This document shows positions 1 to 11,154 of a DNA stretch of 64,000 nucleotides, in pieces (positions within the stretch are counted from its first letter, which is position 1; every line of letters begins with the position of its first letter). Source of the stretch: JBGPGW01 sp046349515 (lineage in GTDB: Bacteria > Pseudomonadota > Alphaproteobacteria > CADEGL01). The notes under the pieces were generated by a model. The model did not search any database. It had not been told where the DNA came from and worked only from the letters and a program-made list of their open reading frames with translations. A program made the translations under genes and the position numbers. The DNA lies in assembly GCA_046349515.1 (NCBI GenBank), contig JAXMCE010000007.1, forward strand, positions 1 through 64,000, in the 5' to 3' direction.

Positions 1-309
1 GTGAAGCCGCGCCTTGATCGATTCGCGGAGCGGCTCCGGCAGCGTGTTCACCGCGGCCCCCAGTTCCTTGAGCGCGCCGCGGAGCGCATAGATCTGATCC
101 AGAAGCGACAGTACCACCGGGATCGCCTCATCGTCGATGGAGAGCTCGTGGCGGAGCTCGGTGATGAGGCGAACCCGCGCCACGTCCGCCGCATCGAAGA
201 GGTGGCCGCCTTCTCGCTCGGCCGGCAGCACCCAGCGCCGCTCGATCCAATATTCGAGCTCGTCCCGCCCGACGGCGACTTGTTCCAGCACGGTCTCGAT
301 CGTCATCAT
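1..309 (-). CDS. cbpM: Chaperone modulator CbpM (partial, C-terminus off the left edge)
   Basis: Small MerR-like helix-turn-helix protein that binds the J domain of CbpA and inhibits its co-chaperone activity. The visible 103 residues begin MMTIETVLE and carry the family features: an Asp/Glu-rich N-terminal HTH segment with EYWIERRWVLP, a VARVRLITELRHE helix and a C-terminal LLDQIYALRGAL helix. The reading frame is still open at position 1, so the last few residues are missing. Its ATG overlaps the TGA of the upstream DnaJ-like gene in an ATGA arrangement, so translation is very probably coupled. CbpA-CbpM gene pairs are the rule in proteobacteria, which makes the call firm despite the truncation. 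Confidence 0.87.
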   Translation of the reverse strand, partial: MMTIETVLEQVAVGRDELEYWIERRWVLPAEREGGHLFDAADVARVRLITELRHELSIDDEAIPVVLSLLDQIYALRGALKELGAAVNTLPEPLRESIKARLH

Positions 310-1226
310 CGCGCGAGTCCCGCCTTGCGGCGGACGTCGTAGGGATGCGTCTTGGCCCATGCCTCGATCGCGGATTTGAGCTCGTCGTCGGCCTTCTCGG
401 GCAGCACGACCTTGAGCGTGACGTAGAGATCGCCGCGCTCCTTGCTCTTGCGGTCGAGGAGTCCCTTGTCCTTGAGCCGCAGCTTGTCGCCGGTGTTCGA
501 GCCGCGCGGAATGCTCAAATTGACCCAACCCTCGACCGTCGGGACCTCGACCTTGGCGCCGAGCACCGCTTCCTGGAGCGTCACGGGCAATTCGAGATGG
601 ATGTCCTTGCCCTCGCGATGGAAATGGGGGTGCGGCTCGATGTGGATCTCGATGTAGGCATCGCCCGAGGGCGCACCGCCCGAGCCGGGCGTGCCCTGGC
701 CCTTCAAGCGCAGCGTCTCGCCGTCCTCGACCCCGGCCGGGATCGCGACGTTGAGAGTCTTGCCGCCGGGGATGGAGATGCGCGTCGTCGTCCCGCGCGC
801 CGCGTCGAGAAAGCTGACGGCGAGCGTATAGGCCACGTTCTCGCCCGCCATGCGGGCCGAGCCGCGCTGGCGCTCCGCGCCGCGGAACATGTCCTCGAAG
901 ATGTCCTGGAACGAGAAACCTTCGCCCGAGCGGAACGCGCTTTGATACTTCTGGCCGCGCGGACTTTCGGCATAGGTGCGATAGAAGCTGTGCTGGGGCC
1001 GCTCGGCCCCGCTTGCGTCGATCTCGCCGCGATCGTAGCGCCGGCGCTTCTCGGGATCGGAGAGCAGGTCGTAGGCGACGCTCACTTCCTTGAAGCGCTC
1101 CTCGATCTTCTTGTTCCCGGGATTGAGGTCCGGGTGCAGCCGCTTCGCCAGTTTGCGGTAGGCCGCCTTGATGTCGCTGTCGCTCGATGTCTTCGAGACG
1201 CCGAGGACGTCGTAGGGATCACGCAT
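306..1226 (-). CDS. cbpA: DnaJ-class co-chaperone CbpA
   Basis: Hsp40-type co-chaperone that delivers substrates to DnaK and stimulates its ATPase; CbpA proteins also bind curved DNA. The J domain occupies about residues 3-67 with the HPD signature at 31-33. A Gly/Phe-type linker with FEDMF follows, then two beta-sandwich substrate-binding domains (about 115-290; PHPHFHREGKDI and LPVTLQEAVLGA are typical). There is no CxxCxGxG zinc region, so this is a class II, CbpA-like protein rather than DnaJ proper. The ATG at 1226 gives 306 residues, the usual length; an in-frame GTG two codons upstream is possible. It is followed by cbpM with a 4-base overlap. Confidence 0.93.
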   Translation of the reverse strand: MRDPYDVLGVSKTSSDSDIKAAYRKLAKRLHPDLNPGNKKIEERFKEVSVAYDLLSDPEKRRRYDRGEIDASGAERPQHSFYRTYAESPRGQKYQSAFRSGEGFSFQDIFEDMFRGAERQRGSARMAGENVAYTLAVSFLDAARGTTTRISIPGGKTLNVAIPAGVEDGETLRLKGQGTPGSGGAPSGDAYIEIHIEPHPHFHREGKDIHLELPVTLQEAVLGAKVEVPTVEGWVNLSIPRGSNTGDKLRLKDKGLLDRKSKERGDLYVTLKVVLPEKADDELKSAIEAWAKTHPYDVRRKAGLAR

Positions 1227-1378
1227 GGCCACTCTGTTGCTCGGAGCCGAGAATGCTGCTCATTCGCCGGTCGGCCGCGCGCTCAGCGAATCCCGTGCGC
1301 TGCGGCCAAGTGTGGACTGTAATATAGGTGATCGTGGCCCCGAAGGGAGGGCCTGCACGACGACGAGAGGGGGAAGCG

Positions 1379-2433
1379 ATGGCAAAGCGCATGGACGAAC
1401 GGACCTTCCAGGCCATGAAGGAGGAGGCCAATCACTTCTACTGGTACGGCATTTCCACCTTCTTCCGCTGTCCGTGGGACGAGAACCCGTCGCACGCGGA
1501 TATCGGCCTCGTCGGCGTGCCGCACAGCGCGGGCAACGGCTCGACGGAACGCGACCAGCATTTGGGCCCCCGCGCCGTGCGCGACCTCTCGGGCCGCTAC
1601 CGGCGGGCGCATGGCAAGTTCGGCATCATTCCGTGGGACATCTGCCGGATCAACGATCTCGGCGACGTGCCGCTCCCTCAGGCCATGGTCAACGACATCT
1701 GCGTCGAGCACATCGAGTCGTTCTACAAGCGCCTCGACCATGCGGGCGTGCGGCCGGTCTCGATCGGCGGCGACCATTCCATCACGGGGCCGATCGTCAA
1801 GGCGATCGCCGGGCGCGGCGCCAAGCTCACGCGGGGACGCAAGGCGGCGCTCGTCCATTTCGACGCGCACACCGACGCCTACGACCACATGCCGCACTGG
1901 CTCGGCAGCGTGCGCTCGGCCGCGCACTGGGCGGCCTATATCGCCACGGAGAACCACATCGACACCTCGAAGAGCGTGCAGATCGGCCTCAGGGGCAACA
2001 CCTTCACCCTCGATTGGCGGAATTCGAGCACGCGGCTCGGCTACCGCGCGATCACGGCCGAGGAGTTCTTCCGGCTGGGCGTGAAGAAGACGATCGATAT
2101 CATCCGCGAGAGGGTGGGCGACTCGCCCGTCTACATCACCTTCGACATGGACGCGCTCGACGTGACCATCGCGCCCGGCGTGTCCAACCCCGAGCCGGGC
2201 TACAACGGCCTCTCGGCCTCGGACGCGACCGGCATCCTCCAGGGTCTGCGCGGCCTCGACGTGATCGGCGGCGACATCGTGTGCCTGATGCCCACGCGCG
2301 ACAACCCGAGCAACATGTCCTCGGCGACGGCCATGGTCCTGATGTTCGAGATGATCGGCCTCATCGCCGACCGCCTTGCCGGCGGGTCGGCCAAAGGCGC
2401 GCCGCGTCGCGCGAGACGGACGCGCGGTCGGCG

Positions 2434-2437
<4 letters not shown>
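1379..2437 (+). CDS. speB: Agmatinase/ureohydrolase family protein
   Basis: Binuclear Mn-dependent ureohydrolase of 352 residues that hydrolyses a guanidino compound to urea and an amine; agmatine and guanidinobutyrate are the usual substrates. Metal-site motifs are present in order: GGDHS near residue 130, DAHTD near 162 and FDMDALD near 255, followed by the APGVSNPEPG loop. The ATG at 1379 is preceded by a purine-rich GAGAGGGGG stretch and was chosen over an upstream ATG that lacks one. The last codons overlap the convergent helicase gene by 4 bases. The family does not fix the substrate, so the symbol is provisional. An arginine-rich tail (RRARRTRGRR) is slightly unusual. Confidence 0.88.
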
Positions 2438-3867
<1,430 letters not shown>

Positions 3868-4053
3868 TCGGAATAAGGTCCAGACCTCTGAATCGGTGGA
3901 AAACCGCCTGAATCGGCGGAATTGCGCGGGATTTCGCCCCTAACGTCGCGCCGACCGCGCATTTATGACACGATATATGGGGTTGTCACCTGGGAACTTA
4001 AAGCAGGACCCTTAAGGCTTTCTGACGGGAGGGCCGATGGGGCGGGATTCGCC

Positions 4054-4296
4054 ATGCTGATCGATGCCGGACGATCGCTCCTGCTCAACGTCGACGTCGA
4101 GAAGCAGCTCCTCCCGTCCGTGCGGGAGCCGGCGGGTCTTGGTCCGGCCATGGCGGCCCTTGCCGGCCGGGCACCGGTCGATGCGGTGCCGGCCAAGCTC
4201 CCTGTCTCCTCCGCGGCCGATCCCATCCTTTCGCGCCGGATCGACGCGAGCGGACGCTCCCAATTCGTCATCGCCGGAAACGAGACCCATGGCTGA
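4054..4296 (+). pseudogene. Remnant of an isochorismatase-family hydrolase
   Basis: An 80-codon frame that keeps the two ends of a cysteine-hydrolase fold and lacks the middle. The start MLIDAGRSLLLNVDVEKQLLP matches the beginning of isochorismatase-like hydrolases, where the Asp of the VD(V/M)Q motif is catalytic. The end DPILSRRIDASGRSQFVIAG-NETH matches the segment just before the catalytic Cys of that family, where ETHVC is expected. Here the frame reads ETHG and stops, so the catalytic Cys and everything after it are absent. The usual length is about 180-200 residues. The stop overlaps the start of the following hydrolase gene, so the remnant may still serve as its translated leader. No expression evidence exists. 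Confidence 0.6.
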
Positions 4297-4993
4297 TCGC
4301 ATTCCTCTCGTCCTCGTTCCGGGGACACTCTGCGACGGCGCGCTCTGGCATCACCAGGTCGAGCATCTCGGCGAAGTGGCGCACGTCACGGTCGCCGACC
4401 ACACGCGCCACGACACGATGCCGGCGATCGCCCGCGCGATTCTCGACGAGGCGCCGCAACGTTTCGCGCTGGCCGGTCTTTCGATGGGCGGCTTCGTCGC
4501 GCTCGAGATCATGCGCCAAGCGCCGCAGCGGGTCGCGCGCCTGGCGCTCTTCGACACGACCGCGCGCGCCGACACGCCAGAGCAGGCCCAGCGCCGCGCC
4601 GACTTCATCGCGCTCGTCGAGCGCGGCAATTTCAAGGGCGTGACGCCGCGCATGTTGCCGCTTTTCATCCATCCGGACCGGCTCGCGGACGAGGCGCTCT
4701 GCCGGTCGATCACCGCGATGGGCGAGCGCGTCGGTGCCGCGGCCTATCTCCGCCAGCAGAACGCCAACCGCACGCGCACCGACCACCGGGCGACGCTCGG
4801 CACGATCGCGTGTCCGACCCTCGTCGTCTGCGGGCGGCAGGACCGGCTGCTGCCGCTCGACCTGAGCGAGGAGATCGCGCGCGGCATTCCCAACGCGACG
4901 CTCGTCGTGATAGAAGACTGCGGCCATTTGCCCACCATGGAACGCCCGCAGGCTGCGACCGCGCTCTTGCGCTACTGGCTGCTCGGCCGGTGA
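4289..4993 (+). CDS. Alpha/beta hydrolase
   Basis: Serine hydrolase of 234 residues from the alpha/beta-hydrolase fold superfamily; substrate unknown. The oxyanion region VLVPGTLCDG follows the first strand. The nucleophile elbow is GLSMGG, the acid lies in CGRQDRL and the histidine in EDCGHLPTMERP, so the full Ser-Asp-His triad is present. It resembles small lipase/esterase-type proteins such as the MenH and 3-oxoadipate enol-lactonase group. The ATG at 4289 lies inside the end of the preceding isochorismatase-like remnant, with the two frames overlapping by 8 bases. Confidence 0.85.
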   Translation: MADRIPLVLVPGTLCDGALWHHQVEHLGEVAHVTVADHTRHDTMPAIARAILDEAPQRFALAGLSMGGFVALEIMRQAPQRVARLALFDTTARADTPEQAQRRADFIALVERGNFKGVTPRMLPLFIHPDRLADEALCRSITAMGERVGAAAYLRQQNANRTRTDHRATLGTIACPTLVVCGRQDRLLPLDLSEEIARGIPNATLVVIEDCGHLPTMERPQAATALLRYWLLGR

Positions 4994-5027
4994 GCGTGCT
5001 CCACGAACCGCACCGAGGATGAGAGGC

Positions 5028-6497
5028 ATGAGGAGAGTTTCGAACACACTCGTCGTGGCGCTGGCTTGCGCCCTCTTGGCGCTGCCGGCGGCGGCGCAGG
5101 CGCCTCAGAAGCAGCCGTCGAGCGCGAAGCCGCCCGCCTCCCAGCAGGCGCCCGCGCAGTCCAAGTCCGGCTTCCAGTTCTTCGATGCGCGCCCCGTCTC
5201 GCCCGATGCGCCCATCGTCACGAAGCCGTGGAAGCCGGACGAGAAGGCCAAGGTCGACGCCATGCTGAAGACCCTCGGCCAGCAGGCGCCGGGGCTCGTG
5301 CAGCGCGCGACGCAGTACAGGCCGGTGCGCATCTTCCGCACCGATACGCTCGGTTTCGAGGACCGCCTCGTCGGCACGATCAACGCCGAGCACACGATTC
5401 TCGTGTCGGACCGGTTCTTCAAGACGCAAGGGGCGTCGGGCTCGATCGCCTCGACGGATCCCGCCTTCGCCCTCGTCCGCGAGGTGGCGCATCTCGCCGA
5501 TTCTGCCAATCGCGCGGCTGCGACGAAGGAGTGGGTGGCGCTCATCCAGCCGCTCCTCGAGAAAGTCCGCGCCAAGGTCAAGGAGACGAAGACGACTCTT
5601 GCCGACCTTGCGCAGAAGGGCGACGACCAGATCGCCAAGGACGCGGGCCTTCCGACCATCCTCGGTGCCTACCGGGTCGACGAGGCGCTCGCGGATTTCG
5701 CCGCCGCCCTCGCGACGAAGAAGGACTTCGCGGCACCCGCCGAGATCAAGGCCTATGTCGAGAAGCAGGTCCTGGCGCCGGGCGCCAAGGCCGAGGAGGC
5801 GCTGAAGAAGTTCCACCAGGCCCTCGACACCTTCGAGAAAGGCAAGGTCGACGACGCGTTGAAGCAGTACGACCAGGCCATCAAGCTCGACGCCAATTTC
5901 CGCGAGGCCTATCTCGATCGCGGCCTCATCTACAAATACAAAGGCCAATGGGACAAGGCGATCGCCGACTTCGACCAGGGCATCAAACTGTCCTTCGGCG
6001 AGGCGCCGGCGCAGATCTACTTCGAGCGCGGGCTCGTGAAGGCGCAGAAGGGCGACTTCGACCAGGCCATCGCCGATCTCTCCGCCTCGATCGAGCGCAG
6101 CCCCAGCCCCTATCTCGGCTTCATGCGGCAGGCCTACGGCCTCCGCGCAGAGGCCTATATGCGCAAGAAGGACTACGCCAAGGCCGCCGCCGACTACACC
6201 AAGGTGCTCGAGCTCGATCCGAAGAACGCCTACTCCTACAAGATGCGCGGGCGCGCGCGGTACGAGATGGCCGACGCCAACGGCGCCGTCGCCGACTACA
6301 CCAAGTCGATCGAGCTCGACGACAAGGATCCTGACGCCTATTTCATGCGCGGCTATGCCTACGGCTCGCAGAAGAAGCTGGCCGAGGCCAAGGCCGATCT
6401 CGAGAAGGCGCTGGAGCTGAGCCCCAAGATGGAGCCTTTGGTCAAGCCGGCGCTCGACTTCGTCAACGCGGAGATGGCGAAAGCCAAGAAGAAGTAG
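5028..6497 (+). CDS. Secreted tetratricopeptide-repeat protein
   Basis: A 489-residue protein with an N-terminal signal peptide (VVALACALLALPAAAQA) followed by a Pro/Ala/Gln-rich linker. Residues of about 60-240 form a domain I cannot name; it contains REVAHLAD, which is reminiscent of a degenerate metallopeptidase helix but lacks a clear HExxH. The C-terminal half carries at least five TPR units (for example AYLDRGLIYKYKGQWDKAI and AYSYKMRGRARYEMADANG). TPR arrays mediate protein-protein contacts, so a periplasmic scaffold role is likely. The ATG at 5028 is 9 bases from a GAGG site; an ATG at 5019 is too close to it. Confidence 0.8.
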   Translation: MRRVSNTLVVALACALLALPAAAQAPQKQPSSAKPPASQQAPAQSKSGFQFFDARPVSPDAPIVTKPWKPDEKAKVDAMLKTLGQQAPGLVQRATQYRPVRIFRTDTLGFEDRLVGTINAEHTILVSDRFFKTQGASGSIASTDPAFALVREVAHLADSANRAAATKEWVALIQPLLEKVRAKVKETKTTLADLAQKGDDQIAKDAGLPTILGAYRVDEALADFAAALATKKDFAAPAEIKAYVEKQVLAPGAKAEEALKKFHQALDTFEKGKVDDALKQYDQAIKLDANFREAYLDRGLIYKYKGQWDKAIADFDQGIKLSFGEAPAQIYFERGLVKAQKGDFDQAIADLSASIERSPSPYLGFMRQAYGLRAEAYMRKKDYAKAAADYTKVLELDPKNAYSYKMRGRARYEMADANGAVADYTKSIELDDKDPDAYFMRGYAYGSQKKLAEAKADLEKALELSPKMEPLVKPALDFVNAEMAKAKKK

Positions 6498-6507
6498 CGG
6501 GCGGTCG

Positions 6508-7281
6508 CTAGGTGTTGTTCGCGCCGTCGAAGGGGAGCGCCGCGGCGCCGAGGACCGCGCCCGAATCCGTGTCCTGCAGGATCACGACCATCCCGGCGCG
6601 CTGGTGGAATGCCGCGTCGGTGATCTGAAGGGTGAGGCTCTGCGCGGCGCCGTTCCAGCTTCCGATGCGCCGCATCTCGCGCACGACATTGTAATAGGTG
6701 ATGCGCTGGCCCGCGTTCTGCCCGCCACGGATATCGACCGTGTGCGGCCGGTCGTAGAGCATGAGCAGCAGGGCAGCCCGCTCGCGCGCGGGACCCGATG
6801 ATCCGCGGTCGGGCAATGGCGTCGCGGCCGCCGCCTCGCCCGGCAGCGTGACTGTGATGGTGCCGTTCGCGGCGCGGCTGAGCTCGATGGGAACGGCCTC
6901 GCGCCGGCGGGCCTCCGCGATGAGCCCTTCGATCCGGTCGCGGAGGCGCCCCGAGACGTGCGCGCGCCCCTCGACCACGACCTGCGGCGTGTAGACGTAG
7001 TTCATGCCGAACAGCTTCTTGTAGCTGCGCTGGCGCTGGGTCGCCTCGGGCAGCGCGAACTCGTCGCGCCAGAGCGGCGAGTCCCAGTAGTCGATATGGA
7101 GCGAGAGCGGGATCACGTCCTGACGCTTGACCAGCTCCGCCATGTAGGCGTCGGCGATCCGGCAGGGCGCGCAACCTTGCGAGGTGTAAAGCTCGAGAAG
7201 CACGGGCGCGCGTTCACCCGCATGGGCCGGCACGGCCGCGAGGCTCGCGAGAACCGCCAGAAGAAGTCGCGCCAATCGCAT
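6508..7281 (-). CDS. DUF1223 secreted thioredoxin-like protein, copy 1
   Basis: A 257-residue exported protein. After the signal peptide (LLLAVLASLAAVPAHA) comes the DUF1223 core: LLELYTSQGCAPC, a CxxC-type thioredoxin-fold site, then HIDYWDSPLWRDEF, the YKKLFGMNYVYTPQVVV segment and a C-terminal beta domain. DUF1223 proteins are common in alphaproteobacteria and presumed to be periplasmic redox proteins, but no activity is established. The start at 7281 places the signal peptide at the N-terminus; an upstream in-frame ATG would add a charged extension. It lies in tandem with a paralogue immediately upstream on the same strand. Confidence 0.85.
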   Translation of the reverse strand: MRLARLLLAVLASLAAVPAHAGERAPVLLELYTSQGCAPCRIADAYMAELVKRQDVIPLSLHIDYWDSPLWRDEFALPEATQRQRSYKKLFGMNYVYTPQVVVEGRAHVSGRLRDRIEGLIAEARRREAVPIELSRAANGTITVTLPGEAAAATPLPDRGSSGPARERAALLLMLYDRPHTVDIRGGQNAGQRITYYNVVREMRRIGSWNGAAQSLTLQITDAAFHQRAGMVVILQDTDSGAVLGAAALPFDGANNT

Positions 7282-7389
7282 CCGTCCCTCGCTCCGATCC
7301 GCTCTCACAAGATAATCGGCCGGCGAGGTTAAAACCCTATCACTTGCGGGTTAGGCGCATCCTCGGAGGAGGCAGGCGCGCGTTAACGA

Positions 7390-8115
7390 TTAGGACGCCC
7401 GGCCCTTGCTCCCGAATGTATGGACCGCGGCACCGAGCACCGGGCCGCCTTCGCCGCGCTGGAGGATGAGGGCGCAGCCCGTATGTTCCCGCATGACGGA
7501 ATCGTCGATCGGAAGCGCGATGGTCTCGGCCGGACCCGCCGTCGCCGCGAGCTTCCGCATCTCGCGCACCACGTTGTGGTAGCTCAAGGTCTGTCCGGCA
7601 TTTTCGCCGCGCTTGATCGAGGTGGTGTGCTTCGCATCGAAAAGGACGAGCCACAGCACCGCGCGCTCGGCGCCGGCGCGCTCGGGTAGCACCGCGACGA
7701 GGCGACCACTCGCGTCCGCCTTGATCTCGAGCGCCAGCTTCTGCTGCGCCTGGGCGCGCCGGATGAGCGATTCGATCGAGCCGCGGCGCGTGCCCGAATC
7801 ATGCGCGCTGCCGTCGACCACCATCTCCGGCGTGTAGACGTAACTCTGGCCGAGCGTCTTGGCGTAGGTGCGCTGGCGCGCCGTCGTCTCGGGGAAGGCG
7901 AAGGGATCCTTCCAGCCGATGTAGTCCCAATAATCGACGTGGAAGGAGAGGGCGATGACGTCGCGCCGCGCCGCAAGCTCGCCGAGATAGGCATCCGCCG
8001 GCGGGCAGGAGTTGCAGCCTTGCGAGGTGTAGAGTTCGACCACGACCGGCGCGCGCTCGGCGGCTGCCGCCGAAAGCGCGACGGTGAGGGCAAGGACGAT
8101 CCCGAGGGTTCGCAT
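7390..8115 (-). CDS. DUF1223 secreted thioredoxin-like protein, copy 2
   Basis: A 241-residue exported paralogue of the neighbouring DUF1223 gene. The signal peptide ends near LTVALSAAAA and is followed by VVELYTSQGCNSCPPADAYL, so the active site reads CNSC here against CAPC in the downstream copy. FHVDYWDYIGWKDPF and YVYTPEMVVDG are conserved between the two. The 108-base spacer between the copies holds no gene. The two proteins may be co-transcribed; parE lies upstream on the same strand with about 55 bases between. Confidence 0.87.
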   Translation of the reverse strand: MRTLGIVLALTVALSAAAAERAPVVVELYTSQGCNSCPPADAYLGELAARRDVIALSFHVDYWDYIGWKDPFAFPETTARQRTYAKTLGQSYVYTPEMVVDGSAHDSGTRRGSIESLIRRAQAQQKLALEIKADASGRLVAVLPERAGAERAVLWLVLFDAKHTTSIKRGENAGQTLSYHNVVREMRKLAATAGPAETIALPIDDSVMREHTGCALILQRGEGGPVLGAAVHTFGSKGRAS

Positions 8116-8170
8116 GGCCCGATGATAGGCGCATGCCGGCCGGGGCCGTCATCACAATGCGGTGAAACCC

Positions 8171-10192
<2,022 letters not shown>

Positions 10193-10220
10193 GGACGCTC
10201 CCGCGAAGGGCTAAACTCTT

Positions 10221-10232
10221 GGCTGATCAGCC
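10221..10232. promoter_or_regulatory. 12-bp perfect palindrome near the predicted parE start site
   Basis: GGCTGATCAGCC is a perfect inverted repeat just downstream of the -10 element proposed for parE and about 30 bases before its ATG. It would overlap the predicted transcription start, a position suited to an operator. No cognate regulator is identified. Confidence 0.3.
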
Positions 10233-10233
10233 T

Positions 10234-10263
10234 ACAGTATGGACAAATTGCGAGAAACCACAA
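10234..10263 (-). promoter_or_regulatory. Predicted parE promoter
   Basis: On the minus strand TTGTGG (10263-10258) and TACTGT (10239-10234) are separated by 18 bases, a reasonable sigma70-like pair in an otherwise GC-rich region. The intergenic segment is only about 97 bases and is shared with the divergent thioesterase gene. Confidence 0.38.
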
Positions 10264-10289
10264 GATGTTGAGTATATGAGGCAAAATCC

Positions 10290-10670
10290 ATGACCGACGA
10301 CCGACCCCACGGCTCGATCGCCATCCGCACCCTCGCCATGCCGGCCGACGCCAATCCCAATGGCGACATCTTCGGCGGCTGGCTTCTCGGCCAGATGGAC
10401 ATCGCGGCCGGCGTCGCCGCCCGCGACCGCGCAAAGGGGCGCGTGGCCACGGTCGCGGTCGACGCGATGACCTTCAAGCTGCCGGTCTATGTGGGCGACC
10501 TTGTCTCTTGCTTTGCGGAGATCGTCCATGTGGGGCGCACCTCGATCGCGGTCTGGGTCGAGGCCTGGGCGACGCGTCGCGACGGCACCGAGATCAAGGT
10601 GACGGAAGGCAAGTTCACCTACGTGGCCTTGGGCGAGGACAGACGTCCGCGCCCCGTGCCGCCCGCTTGA
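10290..10670 (+). CDS. yciA: Acyl-CoA thioesterase, YciA type
   Basis: Hot-dog fold acyl-CoA thioesterase of 126 residues. It has the signature NPNGDIFGGWLLGQMD, in which the Asp in NGDIFGG is the conserved catalytic acid, and VATVAVDAMTFKLPVYVGD, which forms the substrate channel. These enzymes hydrolyse short- to medium-chain acyl-CoAs to balance free CoA. Length fits the family. It is divergent from parE and 27 bases upstream of the EctC-like gene, so the two may be co-transcribed. Confidence 0.88.
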   Translation: MTDDRPHGSIAIRTLAMPADANPNGDIFGGWLLGQMDIAAGVAARDRAKGRVATVAVDAMTFKLPVYVGDLVSCFAEIVHVGRTSIAVWVEAWATRRDGTEIKVTEGKFTYVALGEDRRPRPVPPA

Positions 10671-10697
10671 ACGCAACCCCTGAAGACGGAGGACACC

Positions 10698-11084
10698 ATG
10701 ATCATCGTCAAGCACAAGGACGAACTCCGAGGCACGAGCCGTGCCGTCGAAACCAAGGAGTACGCGACGACGCGCTTTCTCTTGCGCGAGGACGGCGTCG
10801 GCATGACGGTGACCGACGTCACGCTCAAGGCCGGGATCGACGCGACGATCCAATACAAGAATCACGTCGAGGTCTGCTACTGCCTCGAAGGCGAGGCCAC
10901 GCTCGAGGATTTCGAGACGGGACAGATCCATCGCATCCGGCCGGGCACGCTCTGGGCGCTGCCCAAGCACGAGCGGCATCGCTTCACGGCGAAGGGCGCG
11001 GTTCGGCTCGTCTCGATCTTCGTGCCGGCGCTTGTCGGGGCCGAGACGTGGGACGAAGACGGCTCCTTCCCGCTGCTTCCCTGA
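10698..11084 (+). CDS. ectC: Ectoine synthase-like cupin protein (orphan EctC)
   Basis: Cupin of 128 residues aligning end to end with L-ectoine synthase, which cyclises N-gamma-acetyl-diaminobutyrate to the osmolyte ectoine. Recognisable blocks are MIIVKHKDELRGTSR, YKNHVEVCYCLEGEA, RPGTLWALPKHERH and the DEDGSFPL end. No ectA or ectB lies nearby, so it is an orphan. By my alignment the metal-ligand Glu (E58) and His (H94) are kept, but the position held by a conserved Tyr (MYAL in canonical EctC) is Trp here (LWAL, W86). Orphan EctC proteins are known in non-producers, so a scavenging or different cyclase role is possible. A GGAGG site precedes the ATG. Confidence 0.82.
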   Translation: MIIVKHKDELRGTSRAVETKEYATTRFLLREDGVGMTVTDVTLKAGIDATIQYKNHVEVCYCLEGEATLEDFETGQIHRIRPGTLWALPKHERHRFTAKGAVRLVSIFVPALVGAETWDEDGSFPLLP

Positions 11085-11154
11085 CGGCGCTCGCGTGGAC
11101 ACGGGCGGAGCGCGTCGCTAGGCTCCGCCGGACTCGCACTTCCAGGTCGAATCC

